A stretch of 64,000 bases of DNA from Rhodococcus sp040643435 (GCF_040643435.1 NZ_JBEYUH010000007.1:1-64000), one strand, 5' to 3'. Shown: positions 34,602 to 44,060, numbered from the stretch's first letter. Notes: generated by a model from the sequence alone, not told the origin. Numbers and translations: made by a program.

Positions 34602-37600
34602 TCACTCGACGGTGCGGGCGGGCTCGGTGAGGCGCAGGAACGCTCCGAGCTCGACCAGGCCGCCGGGAGTCGACGGCAGGTGATCGGTCAGCAGTCGGGA
34701 CCGCACGACCACCGCCGCCCACTTGCCGCGTGAGAGGGCGACGTTCAGACGATTGCGGGAGAGCAGGAACGACATGCCTCGCGGCACGTCCTCGACGGCG
34801 GAGGCGGTCATCGACACGAACACCATCGGTGCCTCCCTGCCCTGGAACTTGTCGACCGTGCCCACCTGTACGCGGTGCAGGCCGGCTGCGGCCAGGTCCT
34901 GCCGCAGGCGAGCGACCTGCGCGTTGTACGGCGCGACGACCAGGACATCCTCCTCGCCCAGGAGGCGCGGCGGCGAGTCGGCGTCCTCCGTCCAGGCGGT
35001 CCCGAGCACGGAACCGATCCTGCGTACGATCTCGGCGCTCTCCTCGGCCGAACAGGTCGCGTTGCCGTCGTGTGCCACCTCGACGAGATGAACTCCCGGC
35101 CGGACACCGTCGAGCGCTCGGCGCGTCGTGAGATCGGACTTCGAGTGCAGTCGTCCCTCGTACGACAGATCGGACACTCGCGCGCACAGATCCGGATGCA
35201 TCCGCCAGGTCACCGGCAGGAAATAACCTCTCTCGGCAGGCAAGGTGCCGTGCCCTTCCGTGAGCCATCCGAGTGCCGACTCGTCGACCGGTTCGGGATG
35301 GACGCCCTGCGAGACCTGGGGGAGCTGCCGGGGATCGCCGAGCAGCAGCAGATTCGATGCGGCTGTGGCCACCGCGACCGTGTTGGCAAGGCAGAACTGG
35401 CCGGCCTCGTCGACGACGAGCAGGTCGAGGCTGCCGGGCGCGATGCACTTCGGGTTCGTGAAGTCCCAGGCGGTTCCGCCCACCACATAACCCGCCTGCG
35501 AACTGTCGAGATGCGCGGCAAGACTCGTCGCGTCCGGGAAGGCCGTCCAGGCCGGTTCCGCGCTCTGACATTTCGCCTTGGCGACCACATCGCGCGGGAC
35601 TCCCGCTCCGACGATGCCGGCCAGCATGTTCTCGACCACCGAGTGCGACTGTGCGACCACGCCGACGCGCCAGCGGTGATCGCGCACCAGCGACGCCACG
35701 ACACGGGCTCCGGTGTACGTCTTGCCGGTACCGGGTGGACCCTGCACCGCCAGATACGAATTGTCCAGGTGGAGAACGGCCGTGGTGATCGCTTCCGCGG
35801 CATCGTCGCCGAGTGGTGGCAGACCCGGACCGGAGCGCAGGCGAGGGGGGATGCGGCGCAGCACGTCCACCGCCGCGGTCGACGGCAGTGCCGGCAACTC
35901 GCTGCACATCGCCTCGGCCGCGGAGGCGATCGCCGCTTCGATGTTCGGAGACGAGATCGGATGGCCGGGCGTGACGGCCACAGGGAGTGCCGAGTACTGC
36001 TCGTCGGTCCGCAGCAATTCCTCGACGACCAGCACGTCGGGATGATCGGACCCCGCGGTGCGCTCGACGACCGTCCCACCCGACCACGCGCGCGTCCCGG
36101 CACCGCCGTCGGGCAGGCCGTCCGGCCCCGGCACGTCGTACAGCAGGAAGACCGAGTCCTGGGGCCGCAACGAGCTGCCCGGATCGAACTCACCCGAGAT
36201 GCGCAACCGGCGCCGGAGCCGTCGCTGCCGGGGTGTGGCCTTGTGCCAGCCGGCTTCGACCACGACACTCGCGGCGACCAGCGTGTCGCGGCTGTCGGCC
36301 CATTCGTCCGTCGGCACGGACAGTCGATCGAAGTGTGCCCACCAGAACGGTTTCCGTTCCCGACGGTGGTATCCGATCGCGGCGGCGAGCAGGGCGGCTG
36401 CCTGCTGCTCCGGGGTGCGGTCCCCGGCGAGTGCACCCCCGACGTATTCGAGCAGCTTCGTCTCCGCAGGGTGCGGCTCCGCCGCGACGGCTGCTTCGTC
36501 GTGCCGCATCTCGCTCGGGGCGACACCGTGCTCGCGCGCGTGGGCGAGCAGCCAGTCGCGCAGGCGAAGGGTCGAGACGCAGTCGTCCCGGTTGTAGGAG
36601 GCGATCGACGCGAGTTCCTGCTCCGCCTCCTCGTGTCGCCCGGCATCGCGCAGCGCGCAGTAGTCCGCATACGCGACGATCGATGCGCCCGCGTCACGGA
36701 CCTCACCTTCCCGCGCCTGTGTGTAGAGCGGTTCGAGATCCTTGAGCCCGTACGACGGTGCGCCCACCCGGATCGCGCCCCGAACCACGGGATAGAGGTC
36801 GACGAGGACACCCTCGCGCAGGAGGTCGTCGACGGTTTCCTCGCCCACCCCGTAGCGACCCGCCAGGCGCAGCAGGGCGGTCTTCTCGTACGGGGCGTAG
36901 TGATAGATGTGCATCCTCGGGTACCGACGTCGACGCTCGGCGACATAGTCGAGGAAGTCCAGAAGTGCCCGGCGCTCCTGCTCCCGATCGTGTGCCCAGA
37001 ACGGCCGGAAGTTCGGGGCCTCGGCCGAGGCTTCCACGACGCCGAACAGATACTCGAGGCCCCACTCGGAACTACCGTCTTCGGACCACAGCGGGTCGCC
37101 TTCGAAGTCGAAGAAGATGTCGCCGTCGTCGGGGGCGGGCAGGATAGCGAGCGGGGCGGCGTTGTGGACCTCGGCATAGGGCCGGCCCTGCTTCTGCTGT
37201 TCGAGCTGGGCTCGTGCCTGCGCTCGCAGGTTGTCGAAGGTGCGGCGCGCGATCCCGTCCACGGGTGTCTTCCGGGTGGCGAGGTCGTCGATGGTCGCCA
37301 CGCCGGCTTCGATCAGGAGCAGTCGCTGCGCGCGGCGCATCCCGGCGACGAGCAGCAGGTCGCGGTGCCGTTCGATCTCGGGAGCACACTCCTCGCACCG
37401 GCCGCACGCGGTGTGGTCTCCCGACCCCCAGCGCACCGGACCCCCGGCGACGCGGTGCTCCTCTAGGAGGGTTACGACGGCCGTGCGCAGACGCCGGTAG
37501 ACGGGGAGGATGTCCGCGAGCGGATAGGAGGCGATCGAACCGTCGCCGAGGACGAGATGCGCGTGGGAGGACACGGCCGTCCCGGTGCGTTCGAGGGCGT

Positions 37601-38108
37601 CCGCGTAGGCGGCGAGTTGGAGGAGGGCCTCGACCTTCGCGCGGCGCGCGAGTTTGCTGTCGTACACGGCATATCCGTCGTCCTCCTGTACGAGGAAGTC
37701 GGAGAAACCGAGCATGCCGACCGGACTCGACCCGGCCGAAGTGGACGCGCTGTCGAGGAATGCGCCCTGGTAGACGACGGGTGTTCCGGCACGAACGGCT
37801 TCCAGTGTCGCGTGGGCCGCTTCTGCGAGGGCCTCTGCGGTGTAGTCGGGTCGAGGGATCTCGACGACATTCTCTGCGCCCACCTGCATGCGGAAGCGGT
37901 CGAGGACGCGCTGCTCGTGGTGGCCACCGATCGCGGCGACTCGTTCGAACAGCGGGTCGGGTTCCGATCGCGAACGGGGAACCCGGCCGAGAGCCGAGTC
38001 GAGTGCGCGAAGGAAGGCGAACTCGCAGGAGGCCGCACGGGTGAGATCTCCCGTGCCGAGAACCGGCCTGTCGTCGAGGAGAAACATCGGCGGCTCCGTC
38101 TCCGGCAT
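34602..38108 (-). CDS. TM0106-type RecB-like nuclease fused to DEDD exonuclease-like domain and SF1 helicase
   Basis: A 1168-residue multidomain DNA/RNA-processing enzyme. Residues 1 to about 250 hold a RecB/Cas4-like nuclease (GFSD at 134-137, DSK at 150-152, QLAAY at 164-168) with four Cys, C28 and C235-xx-C238-xx-C241, arranged as in Fe-S-cluster nucleases. Residues about 330-520 resemble a DEDD 3'-5' exonuclease (FFDFEGDP, YHYAPYEKTALLRL, YNRDDC). The rest is an UPF1/Dna2-like helicase: Walker A GPPGTGKT (790-797), VVDEAGQ, LGDPRQLPQV, DKFQGREAP and LNVALSRGK. ATG 38108 is used; an ATG seven codons later has a slightly better GGAG. Its biological role is unknown. Confidence 0.85.
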   Translation of the reverse strand: MPETEPPMFLLDDRPVLGTGDLTRAASCEFAFLRALDSALGRVPRSRSEPDPLFERVAAIGGHHEQRVLDRFRMQVGAENVVEIPRPDYTAEALAEAAHATLEAVRAGTPVVYQGAFLDSASTSAGSSPVGMLGFSDFLVQEDDGYAVYDSKLARRAKVEALLQLAAYADALERTGTAVSSHAHLVLGDGSIASYPLADILPVYRRLRTAVVTLLEEHRVAGGPVRWGSGDHTACGRCEECAPEIERHRDLLLVAGMRRAQRLLLIEAGVATIDDLATRKTPVDGIARRTFDNLRAQARAQLEQQKQGRPYAEVHNAAPLAILPAPDDGDIFFDFEGDPLWSEDGSSEWGLEYLFGVVEASAEAPNFRPFWAHDREQERRALLDFLDYVAERRRRYPRMHIYHYAPYEKTALLRLAGRYGVGEETVDDLLREGVLVDLYPVVRGAIRVGAPSYGLKDLEPLYTQAREGEVRDAGASIVAYADYCALRDAGRHEEAEQELASIASYNRDDCVSTLRLRDWLLAHAREHGVAPSEMRHDEAAVAAEPHPAETKLLEYVGGALAGDRTPEQQAAALLAAAIGYHRRERKPFWWAHFDRLSVPTDEWADSRDTLVAASVVVEAGWHKATPRQRRLRRRLRISGEFDPGSSLRPQDSVFLLYDVPGPDGLPDGGAGTRAWSGGTVVERTAGSDHPDVLVVEELLRTDEQYSALPVAVTPGHPISSPNIEAAIASAAEAMCSELPALPSTAAVDVLRRIPPRLRSGPGLPPLGDDAAEAITTAVLHLDNSYLAVQGPPGTGKTYTGARVVASLVRDHRWRVGVVAQSHSVVENMLAGIVGAGVPRDVVAKAKCQSAEPAWTAFPDATSLAAHLDSSQAGYVVGGTAWDFTNPKCIAPGSLDLLVVDEAGQFCLANTVAVATAASNLLLLGDPRQLPQVSQGVHPEPVDESALGWLTEGHGTLPAERGYFLPVTWRMHPDLCARVSDLSYEGRLHSKSDLTTRRALDGVRPGVHLVEVAHDGNATCSAEESAEIVRRIGSVLGTAWTEDADSPPRLLGEEDVLVVAPYNAQVARLRQDLAAAGLHRVQVGTVDKFQGREAPMVFVSMTASAVEDVPRGMSFLLSRNRLNVALSRGKWAAVVVRSRLLTDHLPSTPGGLVELGAFLRLTEPARTVE

Positions 38109-38242
38109 GGGGCAGGACTGGCCCGACTATCCCAGACGACCGGTACTGCTCGGACGGTTGTTTTCGCACTGCTCGGATGAGAACATCTCTCTCACTACTG
38201 AGAATATTGTTCTTGGTGCGGATTCTGCACGTAGGAGGGGTG
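38109..38242. promoter_or_regulatory. divergent promoter region of nuclease-helicase and PPOX gene
   Basis: The right half (38175-38220) is AT-richer than its surroundings and contains the inverted repeat TCTCA-CTAC-TGAGA and a wider AGAACA...TGTTCT pair. These are operator-like, but no regulator can be named. AGGAGGGG at 38233-38240 is the ribosome-binding site of the plus-strand gene. Confidence 0.35.
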
Positions 38243-38746
38243 ATGGGCGGAAGCGGCACGCTGCGCAAACGCGGCGCCGGAATTTCCATGACGAAAGAGG
38301 AGATCGACCTCTTCCTCTCGACCGAGAGAACCTGCCGTGTCGCGACGCTCGGTGGTGACGGCGGCCCTCACGTCGCTCCACTGTGGTTCGTCTGGGACGG
38401 CGCCTTCCTGTGGCTGAACTCGCTCGTGCGCAGTCGTCGGTGGGCCGACCTGCAGAAGGATCCGCGTATCGCGGTCGTCGTCGACGGTGGCGAACAGTTC
38501 ACGGATCTGCGTGGTGTGGAGGTACGTGGAACCGCGGTGAGCGTCGGCGACGTCCCGCGCGGGTCGAGTCCGGAGGTGGTGTCACGCACCACCGAGGACG
38601 AGCTGCTGCGCGGAGTCGAACTCTCCTTCGCGCGCAAATACGCCGGCCGGGACGAGTTCACGGCCGACGGGCGCCATGCATGGTTGCGAGTCACTCCGCA
38701 CAGCCTGCGGAGCTGGGACTTCGGCAAGATTCGCAGGCCCGGCTGA
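38243..38746 (+). CDS. pyridoxamine 5'-phosphate oxidase family (PPOX class) protein
   Basis: A 167-residue split-barrel flavin/F420-binding protein. EEIDLFLSTERTCRVATLGGDGGPHVAPLWFVWDG, the short LWLNSLVRSRRWADLQKDPRIAVVVD and the C-terminal LRVTPHSLRSWDFGKI match the PPOX-class F420-dependent family common in actinobacteria. The substrate is unknown. ATG 38243 follows a strong AGGAGGGG; a second possible start lies 15 codons later (MTKEE). Confidence 0.82.
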   Translation: MGGSGTLRKRGAGISMTKEEIDLFLSTERTCRVATLGGDGGPHVAPLWFVWDGAFLWLNSLVRSRRWADLQKDPRIAVVVDGGEQFTDLRGVEVRGTAVSVGDVPRGSSPEVVSRTTEDELLRGVELSFARKYAGRDEFTADGRHAWLRVTPHSLRSWDFGKIRRPG

Positions 38747-38808
38747 GCGTCGCCGGCCCGTCCGGACCCCTCACGACCTGGAACTCCTCCTCGAGAACGG
38801 AACTCGTC

Positions 38809-39600
38809 ATGGACATCGCCTCCGCGCGGCACGCCTTCGTCACCGGCGGTGCGAGCGGTATCGGCCGGGGGATCGCCGATGCGCTCGCCCGGCACGGGGT
38901 GGCTGTCACGATCGCCGACATCGACGCTGCTGCGATCGAGGTGACGCTCGCCGAGCGGTCCGGTGCCTTCGGCGGCGCCGTCCTCGATGTACGCGACCGC
39001 GAAGGATGGCGCACCGCCAAGCAGGAGGCCGAGCAGGCCTTCGGGCCGGTCGACGTACTTGTCAACAACGCCGGAATCGGGTTCAACGGAACCGATTTCG
39101 CTGATCTGGATCCTCGTGTCTTCGACACCGTGATCGACATCGACATCACCGGGGTGTTCAACGGTGTCTCGGCCTTCGCGAGCGACCTGCGGGAGCGTGG
39201 GCACGGGCACATCGTCAACACGGCCTCGGTCATGGGGCTGACCGCCGGTGTGCCGGGGCGAGGCGTGTACAGCGCCGCGAAAGCCGCCGTCGTCTCCATG
39301 TCCGAAGCGCTACGTGCCGAACTCGCCCCGCACGGGGTCGGTGTATCGGTTCTCTGTCCGGGCCTCGTACGTTCGGGGCTCGACGACAGCACCGCGCGGC
39401 TCGGTGGTGAGGTCCGGCAGGTGGAACACATCAAGGGCGGAAACGCCGGGATGGCGCCCGAGACGGCCGGTGAGATCGTCGTGCGCGGAATCTCGCTCGA
39501 CGTTCCCTACATCCTGACCCACCCGCACTATCTCGAGAACATCAGCACCAGGTTCGGCTCGATCGTGCACAGTGCGGAGGCAGTGCACGCCGGTGCGTGA
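38809..39600 (+). CDS. short-chain dehydrogenase/reductase
   Basis: A 263-residue classical SDR: TGGASGIGRGIADAL (NAD(P) binding), NNAGIG, the Ser of NTASVMG and YSAAK catalytic residues are present. Asp-rich residues after strand 2 (IADID) suggest NAD preference. The substrate is not predictable. It follows the PPOX gene by 62 bases on the same strand, and its 3' end overlaps the convergent DUF1707 gene by 59 bases. Confidence 0.88.
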   Translation: MDIASARHAFVTGGASGIGRGIADALARHGVAVTIADIDAAAIEVTLAERSGAFGGAVLDVRDREGWRTAKQEAEQAFGPVDVLVNNAGIGFNGTDFADLDPRVFDTVIDIDITGVFNGVSAFASDLRERGHGHIVNTASVMGLTAGVPGRGVYSAAKAAVVSMSEALRAELAPHGVGVSVLCPGLVRSGLDDSTARLGGEVRQVEHIKGGNAGMAPETAGEIVVRGISLDVPYILTHPHYLENISTRFGSIVHSAEAVHAGA

Positions 39601-40120
39601 CGGCCGCGTGGCGCAGCTGCTTCCGGTGTGCGCGCAGTGCGTGGTCGTCGACCGTCCGGCGGGCCCGCCCACCGTCGATCCCGAGCATGCTGCGGGCCGC
39701 CAGCACGATGCCCCACGGAACGATGACCCAGAAGGGCCAGAAATAGACCATCGAGCCGGAACCGAGCGAAACCGCTGCCCACACCACGAGATTGATCGAT
39801 CCCGCGGCCACCCATGCGCCCCACTCGAGGCGTTGGTGGAGGGGTGGGCCCAGGCGCGGGGCGGGATTCCCGGCGCTGCGGGCAGGGGCGGCCGGCGGCG
39901 CGGACGGCAGGTCGGCCAGGACGGTGGCCGCGTCGTCCCGCGTCGTCGCGTGGTAGACCCGGGCCACACGCTCGTCGAACTCGGCGATCGTCAGCCTTCC
40001 GGCGGTGAGATGGCGTCCCAGCTCGTCGACGAGTGCTTCGCGTTCGGCGTCCGAGATGCGCAGCGGAGCTCGGGCCGGAGTCTCGGGATCGGGCGAGGCG
40101 GCGGGGGATGTGTACTCCAT
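39542..40120 (-). CDS. DUF1707 and 2TM-domain membrane protein
   Basis: A 192-residue protein with an N-terminal DUF1707 domain (RISDAEREALVDELGRHLTA followed by GRLTIAEFDERVA), an Ala/Pro linker and a C-terminal pair of transmembrane helices with a short Arg-rich tail. DUF1707 proteins are common actinobacterial envelope proteins of unknown role. TTGGAGG precedes ATG 40120. It is divergent from a PadR regulator with three shared operator-like sites, so PadR probably controls it. Confidence 0.8.
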   Translation of the reverse strand: MEYTSPAASPDPETPARAPLRISDAEREALVDELGRHLTAGRLTIAEFDERVARVYHATTRDDAATVLADLPSAPPAAPARSAGNPAPRLGPPLHQRLEWGAWVAAGSINLVVWAAVSLGSGSMVYFWPFWVIVPWGIVLAARSMLGIDGGRARRTVDDHALRAHRKQLRHAAVTHRRALPPHCARSSRTWC

Positions 40121-40136
40121 GGTGGCCTCCAAGATG

Positions 40137-40186
40137 TTCCACAGTGGAATATCGCCGACTTCCAGAGTGGATATGCCACAGTGGAA
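40137..40186. promoter_or_regulatory. three TTCCAC-N-GTGGAA-type operators between DUF1707 gene and padR
   Basis: The palindrome TTCCACAGTGGAA stands at 40137-40149, with variants TTCCAGAGTGGAT at 40160-40172 and TGCCACAGTGGAA at 40174-40186. All lie between the divergent start codons. The spacing and symmetry fit binding of PadR dimers. Confidence 0.7.
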
Positions 40187-40227
40187 TGTCAACCCCTTTT
40201 CGCCGACCGATCGGAGGAACGACGGAA

Positions 40228-40851
40228 ATGACCGGACGTCCGCTGAACGCCACTGCCGCGTCCCTGCTCGGATTTCTGCACGAAGGCCCGAAAACGGGCT
40301 GGGATCTCGTCTCCACCGCCCAGGAACGCATCGGCAAGTTCTGGTCGCTGACGACGAGTCAGGTCTACCGGGAACTGGCAGCCATGGAGCGGAAGGGGCT
40401 GATCGAAGCAGGGGAGAAGGGGCCACGCGACCGCAAGCCCTTCGTGCTGACCGAGGCCGGACGCCGGGCCTTCGCCGAGTGGATCGAACGCGAGCCCGGT
40501 GACGAGAACATCCGTCACCCGTTGCTGCTCACGGTGGCTCTCGGCGAGCATCTTCCCGCCGGTCGTCTCGCGGCGATCCTCGCCGAGCACCGGAAGAAGC
40601 ATGAGCACCAGCTGGCTGCGTACGAACAGGAGTCGATCGCGGAGGATCTCCCGCCGCACGCCGCAGCGACACTCGATTTCGGCATCCTCTACGAACGCGC
40701 GGTCCTCGAATGGTTCGGCCGCGTGTGCGACCGTCTCGATCTCGAGTCCGACGACGCCGGTCGAGTCGAGCGGGTCAGCGAAGAGGATCGAAGGAGCGGA
40801 GCAACGGATCCGGCTCGCCGGTCATCGCCTCGGCGAGCAGCCGGCCGGTGA
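40228..40851 (+). CDS. PadR family transcriptional regulator
   Basis: A 207-residue regulator with a winged helix (NATAASLLGFLHEGPKTGWDLV, FWSLTTSQVYRELAAMERKGLI, RKPFVLTEAGRRAF) and a long helical C-terminal dimerisation domain (HRKKHEHQLAAYEQE). This is the two-domain Vir-type PadR. GGAGGA stands before ATG 40228. The three palindromes upstream suggest autoregulation and control of the divergent DUF1707 gene. Its 3' end overlaps the convergent oxidase gene by 77 bases. Confidence 0.88.
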   Translation: MTGRPLNATAASLLGFLHEGPKTGWDLVSTAQERIGKFWSLTTSQVYRELAAMERKGLIEAGEKGPRDRKPFVLTEAGRRAFAEWIEREPGDENIRHPLLLTVALGEHLPAGRLAAILAEHRKKHEHQLAAYEQESIAEDLPPHAAATLDFGILYERAVLEWFGRVCDRLDLESDDAGRVERVSEEDRRSGATDPARRSSPRRAAGR

Positions 40852-42013
40852 GAGGACCGAGCGCCACACCCCACATCCCGTGTCCACCGGCGACATGGAC
40901 CCGATCCGAGCGGGTGCGGCCGATCAGCGGAAGCCCATCGGCCGTGCACGGCCGCGAACCCACCCATTCCTCGCGTCGCTCTTCCCAGTCGACATCCCTC
41001 AGCAGTGGTCGCGTCGCCTCGACGATCGCTCGGATACGTCGCGGGTCGAGCGGCGCATCGGCGCTGCGGAACTCCATCATTCCTGCGATCCGGAACCTGT
41101 CGTGCAAGGGTGTGCACGCCACCCGCTGAGCCGGAAAGTAGATCGGGTTCTTCGGAATGCCCGGGGGCCGCACGCTGAAGCTGTATCCCCGGCCCGCCTG
41201 GACCCGCGTGCGCACGCCGAACGGTCGCGCGAGCGGTCCCAGCCACGCCCCGTTCGCGAGTACCGCAGCATCCGCGGAACGGGAGTCCCCGCCGTCGACG
41301 ACGACATCCACTCCGCGCCCGGTGTCGCGCACCCGCACAACCTCGGTGCCTGTCGCGATCTCGCCGCCCCGCGCGCGTACCGCATCGGCCAGCGATGCGA
41401 CGAACCGCGGCGGGTCGGCGAACCGTTGCCCCCGAATCCGCACACCCGCCCGCACGGCATCACCGAGCAGCGGCTCGAGTGAGTGGAGGGTGTCCGCGTC
41501 GATCGGATCGAAGTCGATCTCGCTACCGGCTCGGCGCGCGCGACCGAACTCCTCGATCAGTGTCTCGCGATCGGAGTCCGAGGTGAACGCTGCCAGGAAC
41601 GGGTCGGCGAGCCGGGTCTGTTCCGCGACGCCACCTGCGGCGAGTTGGCCGTATGCGTCGAGTGCGAGCCGGTTGGCGCGCGCGAACACTTCCATCGCCG
41701 ACGTCCAGCGCTGCGCCGTACAGTGCCGGGCGAAGTCGGCGAGGAAGCGCAGCAGACGCAGATCAGTAGTAGGTGGTATGTAGACCGGGGAGGACGGCCG
41801 GAACATCGACCGCAGCCCGTAGCGCAGGACGGCCGGCTCGGGCAGCGGGAGCGTCAGCGCCGGGGCGATCCACCCCGCGTTCCCCCACGACGCGTCACCG
41901 GCGACACCGGTCCGATCGAGCACGGTGACCTCGATACCGCGCTCCTGCAGGAACCATGCGGTGGACAGGCCCACGATCCCCGCACCCACGATCACTGTTC
42001 GACGCACGGCCAT
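40775..42013 (-). CDS. FAD-dependent D-amino acid dehydrogenase (DadA-like)
   Basis: A 412-residue DAO-superfamily flavoenzyme: VIVGAGIVGLSTAWFLQERG for FAD binding, GDASWGNAGWIAPAL, and a C-terminal GSRPCTADGLPLIG and HGMWGVALGPLTGRLLAE. The closest known function is D-amino acid dehydrogenase; related sarcosine or glycine oxidases are possible. ATG 42013 is chosen because GGGGAGG lies 6 bases upstream; a TTG two codons earlier is in frame. Confidence 0.82.
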   Translation of the reverse strand: MAVRRTVIVGAGIVGLSTAWFLQERGIEVTVLDRTGVAGDASWGNAGWIAPALTLPLPEPAVLRYGLRSMFRPSSPVYIPPTTDLRLLRFLADFARHCTAQRWTSAMEVFARANRLALDAYGQLAAGGVAEQTRLADPFLAAFTSDSDRETLIEEFGRARRAGSEIDFDPIDADTLHSLEPLLGDAVRAGVRIRGQRFADPPRFVASLADAVRARGGEIATGTEVVRVRDTGRGVDVVVDGGDSRSADAAVLANGAWLGPLARPFGVRTRVQAGRGYSFSVRPPGIPKNPIYFPAQRVACTPLHDRFRIAGMMEFRSADAPLDPRRIRAIVEATRPLLRDVDWEERREEWVGSRPCTADGLPLIGRTRSDRVHVAGGHGMWGVALGPLTGRLLAEAMTGEPDPLLRSFDPLR

Positions 42014-42091
42014 CGCCAACCTCCCCAGTCACGAAGCCAGTCCCTCCATCATGCCCCGGAAGCGCCTGCCGGGCCGGACTCGCCGACGGCT

Positions 42092-42097
42092 TACTAT
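42092..42097 (+). promoter_or_regulatory. candidate -10 box for htpG
   Basis: TACTAT, with a transcript start expected near 42104 and a leader of about 30 bases carrying GGAAAGGG. No -35 at 17-bp spacing is evident and I see no CIRCE or HAIR element. Confidence 0.35.
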
Positions 42098-42134
42098 TTC
42101 CGGGGAAGTTCTGCTTGTGGAAAGGGAAACCGGA

Positions 42135-44060
42135 ATGAGTACGAACGTCGAACAGCGTGAATTCCAGGCCGAGACGCGGCAGTTGCTGGATCTGATGATC
42201 CACTCGATCTACTCGAACAAGGACACCTTCCTGCGCGAGTTGATCTCCAACGCGTCCGACGCTCTCGACAAGCTCCGGATCGAGTCGTTCCGAAACAAGG
42301 ATCTCGATGTCGACACCTCGGACCTGCACATCGAGCTCGAGGTCGACAAGGACGCACGCACCCTCACCGTGCGCGACAACGGCATCGGCATGACCCGCGA
42401 CGAGGTGGTCGACCTCATCGGCACCCTCGCGAAATCCGGTACCGGCGAGCTGCGGCAGAAACTGCGGGAGGCCAAGGACGCTGCGGCATCCGAGGAACTG
42501 ATCGGTCAGTTCGGTATCGGCTTCTACTCGTCGTTCATGGTCGCCGACAAGGTCACCCTCGTCACCCGCAAGGCCGGGGAGAGCGCAGGCACCCGGTGGG
42601 AGTCGAGCGGTGAATCCACCTACACCATCGCGGAGGTCGACGACGCACCTCAGGGCACCGCCGTGATCCTGCATCTCAAGCCCGAGGACGCCGAGGACCA
42701 TCTGTTCGACTACACCTCGCAGTGGAAGCTCGAGGAGATCGTCAAGAAGTACTCGGACTTCATCGCGTGGCCGATCCGCATGGAGGTCTCGCGCACCACG
42801 AAGTCGGAGGACGGCACCGACGAGGTGACTTTCGAGACGAAGACCCTCAATTCGCAGAAGGCGCTGTGGGCGCGTTCGCGGGACGAAGTCTCCGACGACG
42901 AGTACAAGGACTTCTACAAGCACATCGCCCACGCCTGGGACGAGCCGCTCGAAATCATCCCGATGAAGGCCGAGGGAACCTTCGAATACCAGGCTCTGCT
43001 GTTCATCCCGGAACACGCACCGTTCGACCTGTTCGCCCGCGAACGCCGGACCGGTGTGCAGTTGTACGTCAAGCGCGTGTTCATCATGGACGACTGCGAG
43101 GATCTCGTCCCCGAGTACCTCCGCTTCGTCAAGGGTGTGGTGGACGCGCAAGACCTGTCGCTCAACGTCTCTCGTGAGATCCTGCAGCAGGACCGGCAGA
43201 TTCGGGCGATTCGCCGGCGCCTGACGAAGAAGGTGCTCGCGACCGTCAAGGACATGGCGGCGAACGATCAGGACAAGTACAAGAAGTTCTGGCGCGAGTT
43301 CGGCCGGGTCGTCAAGGAAGGCCTGATCTCCGACACCGACAACCGCGATACGCTGCTGGCGATCTCGTCGTTCGACTCGACCGCGAGCGACGAGGAGCAG
43401 ACGACGCTCGCCGGATACGTCGAGCGCATGAAGGACGGCCAGGACGCGATCTACTATCTGACCGGCGAGTCGCGGCAACTGCTCGAGAGCTCTCCGCACA
43501 TGGAGGCGTTCCGGGACAAGGGCATCGAGGTCCTGCTGCTGACCGACCCCGTGGACGAGATGTGGGTCACCTCGGTTCCCGAGTTCGAGGGCAAGCCCTT
43601 CCAGTCCATCGCCAAGGGTGACGTCGACCTCGGAACCGAGGACGAGAAGAAGGCGGCCGAAGCCGAACGCGAGGAGAAGGAAAAGGAGTTCGGCGACCTG
43701 CTGTCGTGGATGAAGGAGACCCTCGACGACCAGGTGAAGGATGTGCGGCTTTCGTCGCGCCTGACGACCTCCCCGGCCTGCATCGTCGGCGACACCTTCA
43801 GCATGTCGCCCGCACTCGAGCGGATGTACAAGGCGTCGGGCCAGCCCGTGCCGCGGGTCAAGCGGATCCTCGAGCTCAACCCCGATCACCCACTGGTGTC
43901 GGGTCTGCGCACCGCCCGGGCCGAACGGCCGGACGACGCCTCGCTCGCCGACGTCGCCGAATTGCTCCACGGTATGGCTCTGATCGCCGAGGGTGGCGAG
44001 GTGGAGGACCCGGCACGCTTCACCCGACTGCTCGCCGAGCGTCTCGCGGGAAGCGTGTAG
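42135..44060 (+). CDS. htpG: HSP90 chaperone HtpG
   Basis: A 641-residue HSP90 homologue. The GHKL ATPase motifs are visible: FLRELISNASDALDKLR, VRDNGIGMTRDEVVDLIGT and GQFGIGFYSSFMVADKV. The middle domain contains LYVKRVFIMDD and LSLNVSREILQQDRQIRAIRRRL (catalytic Arg), and the C-terminal dimerisation region follows. ATG 42135 is used because upstream in-frame codons overlap the divergent oxidase gene. The long charged segment near residues 500-530 is typical of this family. Confidence 0.97.
   Translation: MSTNVEQREFQAETRQLLDLMIHSIYSNKDTFLRELISNASDALDKLRIESFRNKDLDVDTSDLHIELEVDKDARTLTVRDNGIGMTRDEVVDLIGTLAKSGTGELRQKLREAKDAAASEELIGQFGIGFYSSFMVADKVTLVTRKAGESAGTRWESSGESTYTIAEVDDAPQGTAVILHLKPEDAEDHLFDYTSQWKLEEIVKKYSDFIAWPIRMEVSRTTKSEDGTDEVTFETKTLNSQKALWARSRDEVSDDEYKDFYKHIAHAWDEPLEIIPMKAEGTFEYQALLFIPEHAPFDLFARERRTGVQLYVKRVFIMDDCEDLVPEYLRFVKGVVDAQDLSLNVSREILQQDRQIRAIRRRLTKKVLATVKDMAANDQDKYKKFWREFGRVVKEGLISDTDNRDTLLAISSFDSTASDEEQTTLAGYVERMKDGQDAIYYLTGESRQLLESSPHMEAFRDKGIEVLLLTDPVDEMWVTSVPEFEGKPFQSIAKGDVDLGTEDEKKAAEAEREEKEKEFGDLLSWMKETLDDQVKDVRLSSRLTTSPACIVGDTFSMSPALERMYKASGQPVPRVKRILELNPDHPLVSGLRTARAERPDDASLADVAELLHGMALIAEGGEVEDPARFTRLLAERLAGSV

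Noticed and set aside
41895..43970. 691-codon minus-strand open frame opposite htpG
   Set aside because: Anti-sense shadow of HtpG, whose ATPase motifs are intact on the plus strand.
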